Source: Phoebastria nigripes
Taxonomy: Eukaryota; Chordata; Aves; Procellariiformes; Diomedeidae
Reading direction: 5' to 3'
DNA length: 64,000 nucleotides
Assembly (NCBI GenBank): GCA_035582835.1
Contig: JAYKAV010000433.1
Location: forward strand, 448,721-512,720
This document shows, piece after piece, positions 1-12,800 of the stretch; position 1 is the stretch's first letter, and every line of letters begins with the position of its first letter. The position numbers were made by a program, and so were the translations under genes. The notes under the pieces were generated by a model. That model was not told the DNA's origin. It did no database searches and worked only from the letters and a program-made list of their open reading frames with translations.

Positions 1-155
1 GGCTGCTCGCGGGCTGGCACCAGGGGCATGTTTAAAAGCAAAGCAGAGATCCGTTTACAGTGGGGGGAAAAAAGCCTGTTAATCCCTGGCTTTTCTAAAA
101 AACCATTTTTTAACATTTCAGGCTCCTTGGGGCACTCTCCTTTAATAACACTGTA

Positions 156-161
156 AATAAA
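156..161 (+). terminator. Possible polyadenylation signal of an upstream gene
   Basis: An AATAAA hexamer lies here and a second lies at about 824-829, the latter followed within 25 bases by a GT-rich tract typical of cleavage sites. If either is used, the first 0.85 kb of the window is the 3' untranslated region of a plus-strand gene whose coding part lies outside the window. No coding sequence supports this, so it is only a candidate. Confidence 0.2.
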
Positions 162-3100
162 ATCCTGGGCAAAGGGCAGCGAAGGCGGCAGATGTTGCTG
201 CTCCATCTCAGGCTGAAGGCACCGCGTGCTCGGTGCTTTGCTGGGGTTTCTGCCTTCGCCGAGTCTGCCCCTTATTTTATGTCTCCATCTCGCTCGGGGC
301 AGCCCATCTCCAAGGGGAGGCAAACCAAACAGACTGCATTTCTGATGCACATCGAAACCTTAGGCTAAGATCACGCTTCTCCATCCTAGAGGAACAGTAT
401 TCCCGGGGCAGCTTCTCCCGTTAATGCCTTTGCCCTGCGACTCAGCCGAGCGTAGCACAAGCAAAACCGCTGGGTGCCAGTTTGAAGCATGGATGCAACG
501 GAGCTGATACCGGGAGGTGCAAATGATGCTCCTTGCAGGGACCCCCTTGTCTGCTTATTAATTGCCCTGTCCCCAAAGGGAAAATCGCCGTGGCCTGAGA
601 ATTTGTCTTTTTGCACAGAGACGGGGCAGCAAAGGCACAGAAAGGAGCAGGGCTTGCAGCTAGCGGCATCTTCTCCCTGCGGCACCGTTTCTCTCCCTCC
701 CTCCCGCCTGATGCAGAGTGCTGCGTTGCTGTTTGAGGTGAACGTGCTGGAAGACCTGCGGTGCAACACGCCCGTGTCCCCCCCGTAGCGACCTATCGCA
801 TCGTCTGCTGCTGCGTCCTGCNACAATAAATGCCGAGTTAGCAAACACGTGATGCTCTCGTGCCTGTGAGCGTGGGGACGGGGTTATTCTATCGTGCTGT
901 TTCCCTTCCAGGGAGACTGTAGCAAAGGGGTGCACNGTGGGGAATACACCCTTTAAATTAGGGCTGGGCATCTCCCTTACCTTCTGCCTGAGCCTCAGCA
1001 CCACGTGCCTTCCTGGCTCCCCCCATCTCCCAGCAATGGGGAAAGCGCAGGCAGAGATGCGTGCCGGGGGAGCGTACACAGCGGGGCTTCCTCCAGAGCA
1101 TCGCAGCCTGGGGAAACCGCTTATCCCACCTCCCCTCCCTGCTGCGAAACCCGCACGGACACCCCTTCCCCTCGCACAGCTCCCGAAGATGTTTCCTGGG
1201 GCCAAGGGCTTTCTCTCCAAGGGTTTCATTAAATCCCACCTTCGTTCATATACCCACATCCCTCCCACGGGGTGAAAATGAACCCCGTCGAGGGGCTGGG
1301 CAAAGAGAGCAATTTGGGACTGCTCCTTTCCAGCTTCTTAATTAAAATCCTGAATGCCAGCAGTGGGAAATGCCGCCGGGGGCTGCCGGTTCGCTCATGG
1401 CTCTGCATATGGCGAGAGCAAAACCGGGGGCTTTAAAGCCCTGGGGAGCTGGCCAAGGGGAAGCGAGGGCTGGGGTTTTTTGTTTGTTTTAATTTTAGTT
1501 TTTTTATGGCATTCCCAAGCGAGCTGAACACTGTGAGCTGGGCTTGAGGTTTTGTGGTCTGGCAGCCGGAGCGGGTGTTTGCTGCCCGGCTGCTCGGGGC
1601 TGGCTGGAAAAGAGCCGCTTTCGGGAGGCGCTGAGCCGGCTGCCGCTGCCGCGCGCCAGGGACCCGGGTCAGCCGAGAGCCAGCCCGACCACGAAGCTGC
1701 CGGGACGGGGAGAGGAGAGCCCGGTAGCTATGAAGATGCTGCCTTCAGCCTCGCTCGCCGACCCCAAACCCAGCAGCTCGGGGCCGCATTAACAACCCAG
1801 CTCAAGAGGGATTAAAAACCCATTGGGATGCTGGATGTCTGCTCGAGCCTTTCACCATGCCGCAGAGGTTGTGGGTGTCCTTGAGCACATCGCTGAAGTC
1901 CCTGATGTCCCCAAGGCTTGTCCAAGGGACTGTATTTCCTTGCTGGCTCGAGCTCCAGGTCAGTGCAATGCCGGGCACGGCAGAAACCCACGTTATTCGG
2001 CATGGGTTATTCAAAATGATGAATGAGAGAGGACCAGCTTGTGAGCAGAAAGCACAGCCAGCCGCCGGGAACAGCATCCTTCGGCGCTCCCGGCCTCTGG
2101 GAATAGAGGAGCGCTCGGCACAGNGGGGATCGCTGTCCTGAATTAACCCCAGCACTTTTTTTATAGCACAAGGAATTCAGAAATTAGCCAAAAGCTCGGT
2201 ACGGTCACTGCCTGCGTTTCAGCCTGCAGCCCCCTCGCTGGGGCCAGGAGGCAGCTTGGCCTCGCTCGCCTGCTACAATTAGCAAAAAACCTCATTAGTA
2301 TCAGGCTCAGCTGCTCTCAGAGAGGCCAGGGGGAGCTCGTCAGGGCTGCTAATTGCTAATTACTGAAAGCCTTTAGTGGCTCTCCTGGGGGAGTTTCCCC
2401 TCTCAGGTACAAAGTCTTGAGGGTGCCACATCCATCATGGGTGGGGAGGGTTGCCCTTGGGGTGGGCTCTCTGTGGGGACCTAGGGATTAGGGGTGCCCT
2501 TGGGGGTGATGTGCTGGGGCAACCCCATAAATCCTAAATCCCTGCAGTGGGGGCTCTGCAGGGCTCAGGCAAGAGAAGAAGAGGAGGAATAAGAAGAAAA
2601 GGAGGAAGGTCTCTGCCTTCCTCGGAGCAGAACCTGCAGCTTTAGAAGCTCGGGGAGGTGAGTTAAACTTGGGTCCCCGGAGAGGAGGTGTCCAGGTCTC
2701 CATTTTGCAGCCCCTTGGAGGTGCAGGGCTCTGTGGAGATGGATGACCTGCAGCCTCCTCCTTGCTGAGAAGGACAATACCATTAAAATAACACTTAAGG
2801 GGATTTTTGGGGTGGAAGCCAGGAGCGTGTGGAGTGAGGGCTGTGGTTTGGTTTGCCTTGGAGACCTCCAAAAAAAACCCCCACCCTTGTGGAGGGCCAG
2901 GCTTCAGGGCTGCTTAATAACCCACGCAGGAAAGAGAGATTGATGGAGCTGGGGTATCCCGTACTGATCCTCTGGGCAGATGTTCCTGTGTGTTGTTGGA
3001 AAATGCCCCTCCTCTGGGGACACGTGGGTGTCCAGAGGGTTGTGCAGCACCTGGGGGCCATCAGTCCTTCGAGCCCAATGTCTGGGTTGTGATGGCTCGG

Positions 3101-6100
3101 CTCCACGGAGAGAAGTTGAAGAGTTTTGGCCTCATCATCCAAAAGGCATCTCCGGGGCAGTGATTTAATTTGGCGAGCGTGTAGGCTGCAAATCTGCTTA
3201 CCAGATTTCTGGGAAGCTTGGAAGAGGCAAATGAAACAGAAACGTCCTTCCCAAAAGCTCCCTCGCCTGCCAGTCACCACCAGCAGCTCCCTGGCGCGCC
3301 AAGCCTCCTTATATCTCCCCTTAACCCTGTCTGCTAACGCCTTCACTGAAAAAGCAAGGTGTGTGCATATCGTGTGGGCTGAGGTCGGCGCGTATAACTT
3401 TTTCTTCCCCTATGTTGCACTCGGATTGAGCCCTCTGGAGTGAGACGGGGCAGGAGCTCTTTGCACTGATGCTCGAGTCCTTATGGTACCCGCTCCTCTG
3501 CTTACACACCCCATGCGGTTTTGGGGAGCTGCCTCAAAAGTTAAGCCAGCTACGGGGGCTGGGACTCAACTCCAGCAGCCAAAGCCTTGCTCAGAAAGAT
3601 AAAACCACGCTTAGGTGGGGACGGGAAGGCTGACTTCAGCGGGAGGTGTGATCACCTCTTAGCAAGGGGCACAGAATAAGCCTCTGAGGTGGGATGGAGC
3701 TGCTTTCTCTTTGCAGCTGCAGCCTTTATAATCAATCTTGTGCCCTTTTTTCTTTTTTTTTTTAAATAAAAAAGAGGGCTTGAGCTTTTTGAAGGCTTTA
3801 CCTAGTGGAGCAGTGTGTGGATCTGGTCTTGCTGCAGCCCCAAACTGATTCCTGGGGACAAAGGGGAGAGCGGAGCCGCTGGTGGCATCTTCCAAGCAGG
3901 TGCTGCTTATAGACACCCCAAATAAGCGCAGCTTCTCCTCTAATGAATTGCTTTGACTTAAGGTCAGAGCAGAAAAATTGAGATTGCCTGGGTGTTGCGA
4001 TGTTTCCTGGCTTTAAGATGCCCGACCTGGGGGCTTCTGGGTGCTGGGTCTGGGGGNGCNGGAGGGNGAGCGCCNGATAAAGGCGGCTTCCTTGGCAGGG
4101 CAGGCTCCTCTCTCCCAAATTAGCAATTCCAGGTGAGTCTTGTGCCAGGAGTGTGTGGGGCACGTGGGCTCGGTCCCTGCCACCCTCTTGCCACCCTGGG
4201 TGTCCCCTAAATATCAGGCTTTGCTCGGGGTGGGAGGGGGGACGAGGGGTAGACGGGGGCTGTTTCCATCCCATCGGCACCGACCGGCGTTGGCAGCCGG
4301 AGCCTGCGACTGCCCAGCTGCTTCGAACGGCCGCTGTGACACAGCCGCGGGTAATCGTGGGAAGCTGAACGCCGGCGGGGTGCTCCGTGCTGTCCCCCCG
4401 CCCCAAGAACTGCTGCTCGACGTGGGACCACGCGTAAAGCCCGGCCAGGCTGCGGGTGGACGCAAGCAACTTCTCACATCTGGGTGCTCCCGGTTCGGGC
4501 GGACACGAGGCGGGGTGGGAAAGAGACAATAGTCCTGAGCAGTCGTTTCCAAATGCCATTGCTATTTATGCGCCCACGTTTTCAACCCGAGTCCTGCTGC
4601 TCCTTTTGTTGCCATTATAAATAGCTGCAAAGTTGCCTGGGAGTTCGTGGAAATTTGGGGTTGCTTTCCAGGGGGAAATCTGGGGCTGAGATCTAGGTTT
4701 TCAGGAGCTATATCGCCCTTTTTTCTCTTTTTCTTTTAAACTGTTCAATAGCTTAGCTCTAATAATGAGCACCAGGCTCTATAAGGCACGGAGAATTTCA
4801 GCACAGCCAAAGGCTTTTGCTGGCCCTGAAAGGAAAGGCTGGGAACTGCAACAGGGAGAAAAGCAAAAGGAAAGCACCCACCACAGCGCATCAGCTGGCT
4901 TGTTCCTGGGTTTGATTTTTAAGGCATCTCCTCCAGGTTAGGAAACAGCAGATAAACCGCGGGTGGGTACCACGGCGGAGGTGAGGGCAGGAGGACGGGT
5001 ACATCCGTGCTGTCAAGCTTCAGGCAATCTGCTTTGGCTCATCGCTGTATCTCCTGGCTTGTGTATATAATGGAGGAAAAAAAAAAAAGTTTTTTTGGGC
5101 GTAGGCTTTTAAGGTAACGCAGGATCCATCCCCAGAGTGAGAGCTTGGCCAGAGCCTGGGGATGAGGCTGCTCCTCCCTAGGGAAAATCGAGGAGAGATG
5201 CCAAGTCCTGGAGGAGCTTTCCTGCTCCCACCCGCTTTCCTTTGTTCTTGGCCAACCCACACATCCCTCTCTCCTTTTTTTTTTCTTTCTTTTTTTTTTT
5301 TAAATAATAATATTAAAAAAAAAAACATAAACACGCATCCCCAGTGTGGGCTGGGTGTACCGCTGGGATGCTGCGGCTGTAATCACTGGCGCTTTAAGGC
5401 TGTAGGAAAATATTGATGGTAAGGGCTGGTCCTGTCCGAGTGCAACCCTGTGCTGCTCACCTCTGCTCGCGCACGTGGAAAATCCCTGTGGCTGTTCGTG
5501 CTCTCTGTTTTTCCAGTCAGCCTGAAAGGTAACGACAGGATTTTTAAAAGGATGCGGTACACGATCTACAGGGCGTACTGCGAAGGCAGCCCCTCTCACG
5601 GGCCACCGATCCTAAATCCCAATGGGAATAAGCCTTAGTCCCTGTTTGCTGAGTGTTTCACCAAAAGCTTTGATTCCTGAGCTCTGCTTATTGATGCTGG
5701 TGGGTTAAATATATCTCCAGCCGCCCACCCCACCCCATCCCTTCCCTGGACACCAGCAGCCNTAGGAGTTGCATCCCACCTGCCCAGCAAAAGCCCTGGA
5801 GGGTTTGGAAATCCAAGCCCTTCAGAGGTGGCACATGTGCCCCTCGGCATCCGTGGGGCTTGGAAAGCCCCATTGGATGTAAAATGGGAAACTTGAGGTC
5901 TTTTCAGACCTGCAAAGTCAGGAAGGGGGGAAAGATGCCCCATTTTGCAGAGGAGGAGACTTAAAACTGTAAAAAAACCCTCTGCAAGAAGAGGGGCAGG
6001 TCGGCTTGCTGGAAACCAGGCGAACCACCCCAAAATGTTTTTTTTCCTGCGACCGGCCAAGGAGAAGTGGTTTTTCTTGGCGGTTTGAGGAAGACTAACT

Positions 6101-6425
6101 GAAGCGAAGCGGGGCTTCAAGCTGTTCGTGGGAGCTGGGTCATGCTATGATTTGTGATGGGCAGGAAAATCGGTAAAACCGTTCTTCCACCCCCCAAAAA
6201 AAGGAGGTGATGAGAGGGTGGGGAGAGGTTCAGCCCAAAATCCCCCACGCAGCCGCCTATCTGCAGAGCTGGCGGGGGGCCCTAATTTGGCAAAATACTG
6301 AGTTGCTGCAACCTCTGGCAGGACTCTTCCCCGGTGTGCAAGGAAGAGATTTGAGCTGCTTTTTAAGAAAAGCTTTTAAAAGAAATCCCCCCGTTTCCTG
6401 GGGATCCCGCCTGGGTGCAGACCCT

Positions 6426-6443
6426 CCCCCCCCCCCCCCCCCC
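6426..6443. repeat. Poly-C homopolymer, 18 bases
   Basis: An uninterrupted run of 18 C residues in the intergenic region. Its exact length may be unreliable in a draft assembly. Confidence 0.9.
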
Positions 6444-7673
6444 AGCCCCTTCCATCGCTGTGCTAATAGCAACTGCTGGACTCGCCGTCCCTGGGCTTCT
6501 CTAATCCCATCTTGAAGCAATTCGTGGCCCCTCTGCCATCCCGCGGCCACGATTTAACCGTGCGCCGTGTGACGGAGCTTTGCCTTGAGCTGCTGCTGCC
6601 AAATAACCCCATCGGTTGCCACCCCCGCCGACCCATTTTGGGGTGAGGAACGGGGAATTGCCGATCCCTGTGCAGCTTTTCTGAATTTTTAGTGCTACCA
6701 CTGCATCCCCATCCATCCCTCTCTGCCCTGGACCTGAGGATTAAACCCTCCTGGTGCACCAGGGACCAGAGCCCCATCCCAAAGAGCATTTTTCTCATCT
6801 CGGCCCCATTTCTGCATGGTTTTTAGCCAAACCGTGCTCTTGCCAGGGCAGATGGATTTATAAAACTTGGTAAAAAGCGTGGCAAATCCCACCCTAATAA
6901 TTTGGTCGGCTTGGGTTTATGTTGTAGCTGAACAGCTTTGAATCACCGTGGGATTTTATTAACTTCTGCTTGTTGCCTTTTTCCAGGTCCTGGGGTGTGT
7001 TGGGCAGCGCGAGTCCTGCGACCTTGCCCGTAACTTCTTTGGTGGAAGAAGCACCCCTTCTTCCTTCTTCTTAAATGTTTTTCCTTTATTTTAACTAGTT
7101 TTTGGTCCNTAACCTTGATAGCTTTTTTGGGGGAGTCCCGTGCGAGTTGTGACCTCTTTCTTTAGCACTTCACACCCAACCCCATCTCCATCACCTATAG
7201 CTTTGCTGTAATCTCCTCTAACCTGGCAGCTGGAGAGGGCATTTTCCCAGGTGATCCCCGGTCCCTTTTTGGATGGACACCATTGTCCCCCATCTCATCT
7301 CACACGTTCGGGGAAGCCTACCTCATCCTTTCTGCTTATCCTGGATCCGACCTTTTCTCCCNGCCCTGGAGCCCCTGCCAGNGGCTGGGAGAAGCTTGTC
7401 CCGATANGATCGANCCAATTTCCCCTCCATCCCATACTGGATATTGCCCCAGCTGAAATGAAAAATTAATCCTGGAGGTGCCTGTGGGAAAGGCCCCTCC
7501 AGGGGCTTATTTGGGCCACGGCCAANGATTTTCCCAGTGGATTCGGCAGTCCTGAGCCCCTCCCAAAGAGCAGCATCTCCTGGGGTGAGTAGGGCTTTTG
7601 TCTTTGGCTTCAGGGCTTGGGGTTGTCGGGGTTTTGCCTGGATGCAGAATGGGGAAACTCTTCGAAATCTCAA

Positions 7674-7696
7674 TTTTTTTTTTTTTTTTTTTTTTT
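7674..7696. repeat. Poly-T homopolymer, 23 bases
   Basis: An uninterrupted T run in non-coding sequence. It could be the reverse-strand tail of an old retroposed sequence, but no target-site duplication or recognisable body is seen next to it. Confidence 0.85.
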
Positions 7697-7995
7697 ATAT
7701 AGCTTGGCAGCCAACGGGTTGTAATATTGCTTGTAAAATCCAGCTCTTCCCTGATCACCCGCAGGCAGGGGGAAGACTGGTGGGATGAGTGCGTGGGGCA
7801 TGGAAAAGGGGATGGAAATCCCAGATTTCCAGAGTTTTCTGCACTGGTGGGGACTGCAACGGTCCCAGGCAGCCGCTTGCCCCTGCAAGGGTGCTCTGCC
7901 TTCGGGTGCAAGCAGCACCCATTTCTGCAGCCCTGGGGGAGCCCCAGNAGTTCATTTTGCATGAGGTGGAAACAGGGAGAAAATCCTCCAAAATG

Positions 7996-8016
7996 TAATA
8001 ATAATAATAATAATAA
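7996..8016. repeat. (TAA)7 microsatellite
   Basis: Seven perfect TAA units followed by ACC. It is a simple sequence repeat in intergenic DNA, likely to be length-polymorphic. Confidence 0.9.
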
Positions 8017-8899
8017 CCAAAAAAGCCAAAGCAGCAGAACGGGGAGGCTTAGTGCTGCCACGGCTTTCTCATGCGTGGATTTGCAGGTGTGTAGTAAGGG
8101 CTCAACCAGAGCCACCTCAATAACTTTGCAAAGAATCCCTTTAAAATTATTCCCGTATAAATAAATGCTTTTAAAAATTATCTTTTTCATTTCCTGCCTC
8201 TGTTTCTAGTGTAACTACCCGAGGATACGTGCAGCCTGCAGGGGAGCCAGGTGGGAGGGAGCACGCCGTGTCTCGTCTTAGATAACGCTCTTGGGTTTGT
8301 TTGGATCAAGTTGCCTCGGCTATAAAGGTCTCTGACACAGCCGGGAGGAAAAACTACCCAGGGAGAAAAGCCTGCTGCCCAACCCGACAGCGGAAAAATA
8401 ATTGGGGCTTCGGTGCTCAGTCATCAACCACCACTTTTGGGGGCTGCTAAAGCATCTTTTAATCTACCTTTAGGTAACAGGAATGCAGCTGCGCCTTCGC
8501 TGGGAGGTGGTGGCGGGGGGATGCGGCGGGTGGGTGTGCCGANCCGGGTGCACGCGTCCCCGATGCGCTGTCGGCCCCGACGGGCAGCGGTGGGGGCAGC
8601 TCGGGACGCGGGGAGAAGCCGGTCCCACCCCACGAGGTTGTCACCGCAGGTGGCCCTCNCCCGGCTGGAGCACCGGGTGCCTGGAGGGCACAGCCAGCGC
8701 CACCGGACCCTGCCCGCAGGTAATTTTTCTCCCTGCTCTGTGCATTAATCAAATACTTTTACAGGCAAGAGGGAAGGGGGATGGAAAACCGGTGTTGCGT
8801 TCCCCCCCTCTTTCTCTAACTACCCCTGCAATACTTTTTCTGCACCCTCCAGGCTATTTACTGCTGCTTTGCAAACCGAGAAGCAAAGCTACGCTGCTT

Positions 8900-9830
8900 G
8901 GCGAAGCAAAAACCTGAAGATCTGCGGAGGCTCGAGCGCTGCCTCGTTTCCCACCAGCTGCTGCCCCGTCTCCCCTCCCGTGGCTTTCGGCCACGCGTGT
9001 ACTTCTCCGCGGCCCCGGACGGCGTCGCTGAGCGGATGCCGCCGACCGTGCCAAGGGGTTGAGCTGACACCCGGCACGGGGTTTTGCGGCTGAGCTGCCG
9101 TCGCAGCCAGCGCCGAGCCCGGCAGCGGGATTTGCCGTGCAGCAGCAAGCAGAGGGAGGCTGCAAAAGAGATTTCTCTTACCTTCAGATTACTGCAAAGA
9201 GAAAAGAGTTGCGGCTTAATTTTTTTAAACTTTTTTTTTTTTTTTTTTAAATATTCTTTTGGAGCAATCCAAGAAGAGGGTTTTCTTTCTTGTGCTGCTG
9301 CAGGAGGGGAGAGAAAGAGGAGCCGGAGCATCCCCCTGCGATCGCACCATGCCACTCGCCCGCCCCACCGGCCAAATCCCTGACGCCGCTTGGACCTCGG
9401 GCTTCAGGGAGATGACGGAGCCCTGGAAAGGTGCCGTCGGCTGTCTCGGCGTGGCCGTCTTCTTCGCCATGACCATCGGCATCATCTCCTGGCAGGCGCT
9501 GGAGCAGTCACCGGAGGAGTGGGTGCTGCGGGGCCGCGCTGGCGGGATGCTGTGGGAGCGCCGGCGGGGTGCCCTGCTCCTGCGGGCGCTGCCAGCAGGG
9601 CGGACGGTGGCGGTGATTGCGGTGGGCGGCGTGCCGGCCGCCGAGCCACCTCCGCCACGGGACCGCTGCTGGCACGACGGCGGGCAGTTCTGCTACGCCT
9701 GGGAGGAGGATGCTGAGCTCCGTCTCTCCCTCGAGCCCCCGCCAGCCCCCGCCACCGAGTGCTACAGCGTCCGCTGGACCCCACTGCGCCCCGACGTGAT
9801 GCTGAAGGTAACGGGGACCCCTGTGCCCTT
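8900..9830 (+). promoter_or_regulatory. CpG-rich promoter/first-exon region of the GH31-like gene
   Basis: CpG dinucleotides are dense from about 8,900 through the first coding exon (ending 9,807), interrupted only by a T-rich tract at about 9,220-9,250. Position just upstream of the first ATG suggests a CpG-island promoter and 5' untranslated region. No clear TATA box could be assigned. Confidence 0.45.
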
Positions 9831-12800
9831 CTCTGAACCGTGGCGTTTGGGGTAAAATCAGCCCAAGCGGGGAGGATCTGGCCTGAACATGCAATTTCCC
9901 AGCATGGTTATGGGGTCGCANCATGGTCGGGGGCACCCCATCTTCCAAAGCCTCCAGCAGCTGGAGGGTCCTGGATGGGAAAAGCCCCTTTGGAAGCCTC
10001 GTGCCCTGATGCTGAGCCCCCAAAACACCGAGGGGCCACGGCCACCTCCTCCCGGTGCTGCATCGGTAACCCCGGGGCAGGAGAACCATGTTTATATAGA
10101 GACTGAATAAATAACCGCTTAAGATCACAATGTTGGCGAGAAACACGAGGAGCTCGGAAAGGTCCCTTCCAACCACAGACACAATGCGGCAGCTCTCTCG
10201 GGATGGGATTAATCCATGTCCGCTGCTGCAAAAATTTATGGGGGCTTTTTTTTTTTTTTTTGTATCCTTCCCAGTTTTCTCCCTTGGTTAAATAAAAGCA
10301 GACTCTGAAAACGAGCCTTAGGGAGGGGAAGGAAAAACCCCGTCAGACCGTGGTGTCCTGTTGTGGGGAGCCCTCGGGACCGGCGAGGGAGCGGGACGGG
10401 ATCCTGCGAGGATGGGGAATTTTTCCCCTTTAGCCGTACATTGCCTGTTGACGTCATTTTGGGCCGGTGGAAGGTGTTGCCTGAACACAACCACTGTGCC
10501 TGGGGCTGGTTTTCCTTTGCTGACATCAATTTGGGGCGGTTGAGAGGATGAGCAAGATAGAATAGGTTTTTTCCCACTTTTCAAAAAAAACCAGCCAAAC
10601 AAAAAAAAAAATCCCCCCGCAAAAACAAACCCAAGCTATTGGAAAACATGATCCAGTGAAATTTAAGAGTTAAGAATAGGATTCTTCCCCCCNCCCCTCT
10701 TTCCCAGCCGATGTAACTCGTTCGGCTGACACCTGGTACAGCTATCCTGAGCCTCCAGGGTTTCCACTTTAATAATTTACATCTCCTCCTCTCCCCACCC
10801 CTTAGTGAGACTTAACCTCTCCCTGCCCCCGCGGCAGAGCCACGCTCAGGGCTCCAGGAGCGCTGCCTGAGCCTGGGCATCGGCTGAATAAAAGCATGTT
10901 GTGTTGAGTCGGGAGGTCGTTGGGTCCCTCTCTGCCCGTCCCAGCCTCCCGCCGCAGCCCCAAATCCCCAGGTTTTCGGGGAAGCCCGTCCCCACATGTG
11001 AAGTCACGCGGGATGCTAAGTCCTGCTGATCCCCGGCTTTGGCAGAAAGGGGAAAGTTTTAGAGGCTTTGAAGTGAAAACTGATGGTTTCTGAAAGGAGG
11101 CGGGTCACGGATGGGGATGTCCCCCGGGACCAGCAGCTTTTGGAGATGGCTCGTTGCTCTGCTGCCCCGTCAGCCCAAAGAGAAGTGCCCCAAATACCCA
11201 AACTCATTTACTCTCGCTGAGGGAAGTACTTTTTATTATCAGCCCTCAGGGGAGAGGGAGGCTTCGCCTGGGAGAGAGCGGAAAACCCACAAGTTACCCC
11301 GGGGACACTGCGGTGCTATTGAGATGAGCGCTCACGACGGGGTTAAAATCTCCCTGCGTGCACGCAGGTGAGGATAGCTGCAAATTCAGGTTGTAAATTC
11401 ACCCCAGAAACACTGCAGAAAGTAGCTAGGAGAGGTTTATTTCTTAAAAAAACAAAACAAACAAAAAAACAAAACAAAACCCAAAAAACCCCAAACAAAC
11501 AACAAAAAAACCCCAAATTTTTTCCAAGCTGGGTTTGTGAAAGCGCCGTCGCTGCATTTTAAAGCTGCTGCCTTGGATTTTCCACCTCTGCTGTCCCTCT
11601 TGTCCTGCAGCGACAGGCACCTGCGAAGCCTCTTCCCTTAAACGGTTTTCAGCATCTTTTCACCAGCAACTCAAAAACCCGTTAATTTTTGATAATTGTG
11701 GTTGGGTGCAGACACGTAAGCAGGCGGGCTCCCCGAGGCGCGGGGGCGTTGCCTCTGGATCGCCAGGCTGCTTCATAGCGATCTTATTTTGTTTAAGTTC
11801 ATCTACCTAAAACTGGCANGCTTTGGGGAAGATTTCTTGTGGGTTTTTGATTTTAAAGGAAACTGTAATTTTTAAGGTATAGTTTTTATTCCCACGGTGG
11901 GATTTTTATGTTCCTCCACTTGGCCGCCTGTTGAACGCGGCACAGGCAGATACATAAGAGGAAGAAAAATTGTTGTCTTCGGCTTTAATTAGCAAGTTAA
12001 GACTTTTTTTGTTCTTCAAGGTAAACAAAGTGGATAACTTGCACTACTGACTCTTGCTACAATTTTTTTTTTTCTCTTCCTACTCTTACGCCATTTGATA
12101 ACTTTAATAAACCGCAGGCTGAGAAATCAAGTGGTTAGACAGAATTTCAGCATTTTTTTTGCACCTGGAAGCCCAGCTCTTGTTCTTGTGGAGGAAAAAC
12201 TTAAACCCGAGTATCTTCTACAGGGTCAGATGTGGAAAGCAAAGAGTGAGCACCCACCGCTTCTTGCATAAAACACCTAAATCTCACGGGACTGGGATTT
12301 TTCTTCCCGGAAAAAGACCTGTCCCATGACTGCTCTGACAACACTGGAATAACACGCAGGGGTTTTGCCTCTCCAAATGCAACTATTTGCGCGTCCATCC
12401 TCACCCCGAGGCATTTCTCACCATCCGATGATGCTCTCTTGGCTGCAGGATTGCTTCTCCATGGCCAACGTCTCCTGGTANGGAGGGGCGAGCATCCGCG
12501 CCCAGCGCTGGCCGCTCAACGGCGCCGAGAGCCACGCGCAGCCCTTCGTTAGCGGCGACTTCAGCAAGAACCCTGCCGGCTACGGGCCTGTTTTGGAGAG
12601 ATACTTTTTAGGCTCGACAGGTAATCGCATCCTTCCCTGTCCAATGTCCTATTGTTTTAATCCCTGTGTTTCTCCATCCCTCTCCTCATTGATAAAGCAG
12701 CTAGTGTGAGAGTAGGGTAGGTATCTCTGAGATTAAAACATCCTACAAATGTAATGACAACTGGCAGCAGGACACAAGGGACGGATCCCACACTGCCTCA

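Larger units (their letters stand above)
1..9348. other. GC-rich intergenic region 5' of the GH31-like gene
   Basis: I find no convincing exon in this 9.3-kb stretch. Open frames are short and GC-driven and do not join at splice sites. It holds T- and A-runs (for example 7,674-7,696), an 18-base C run at 6,426-6,443, an AAT microsatellite at 7,996-8,016, and a cluster of ATTA/TAAT cores near 2,275-2,375. The CpG-rich block 8,480-8,720 looks exon-like at its edges but no protein family is recognisable. From about 8,900 the sequence is CpG-rich and is probably the promoter and 5' untranslated region of the downstream gene. Confidence 0.6.

Noticed and set aside
8483..8720. CpG-rich block with AG and GT at its edges resembling an exon
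   Set aside because: No frame gives a recognisable protein and it does not join in phase to the first exon of the GH31-like gene.
10155..10180. Short CR1-like 3'-end motif (ggaaaggtcccttccaacc)
   Set aside because: Only about 20 bases match and no body of the element is visible.
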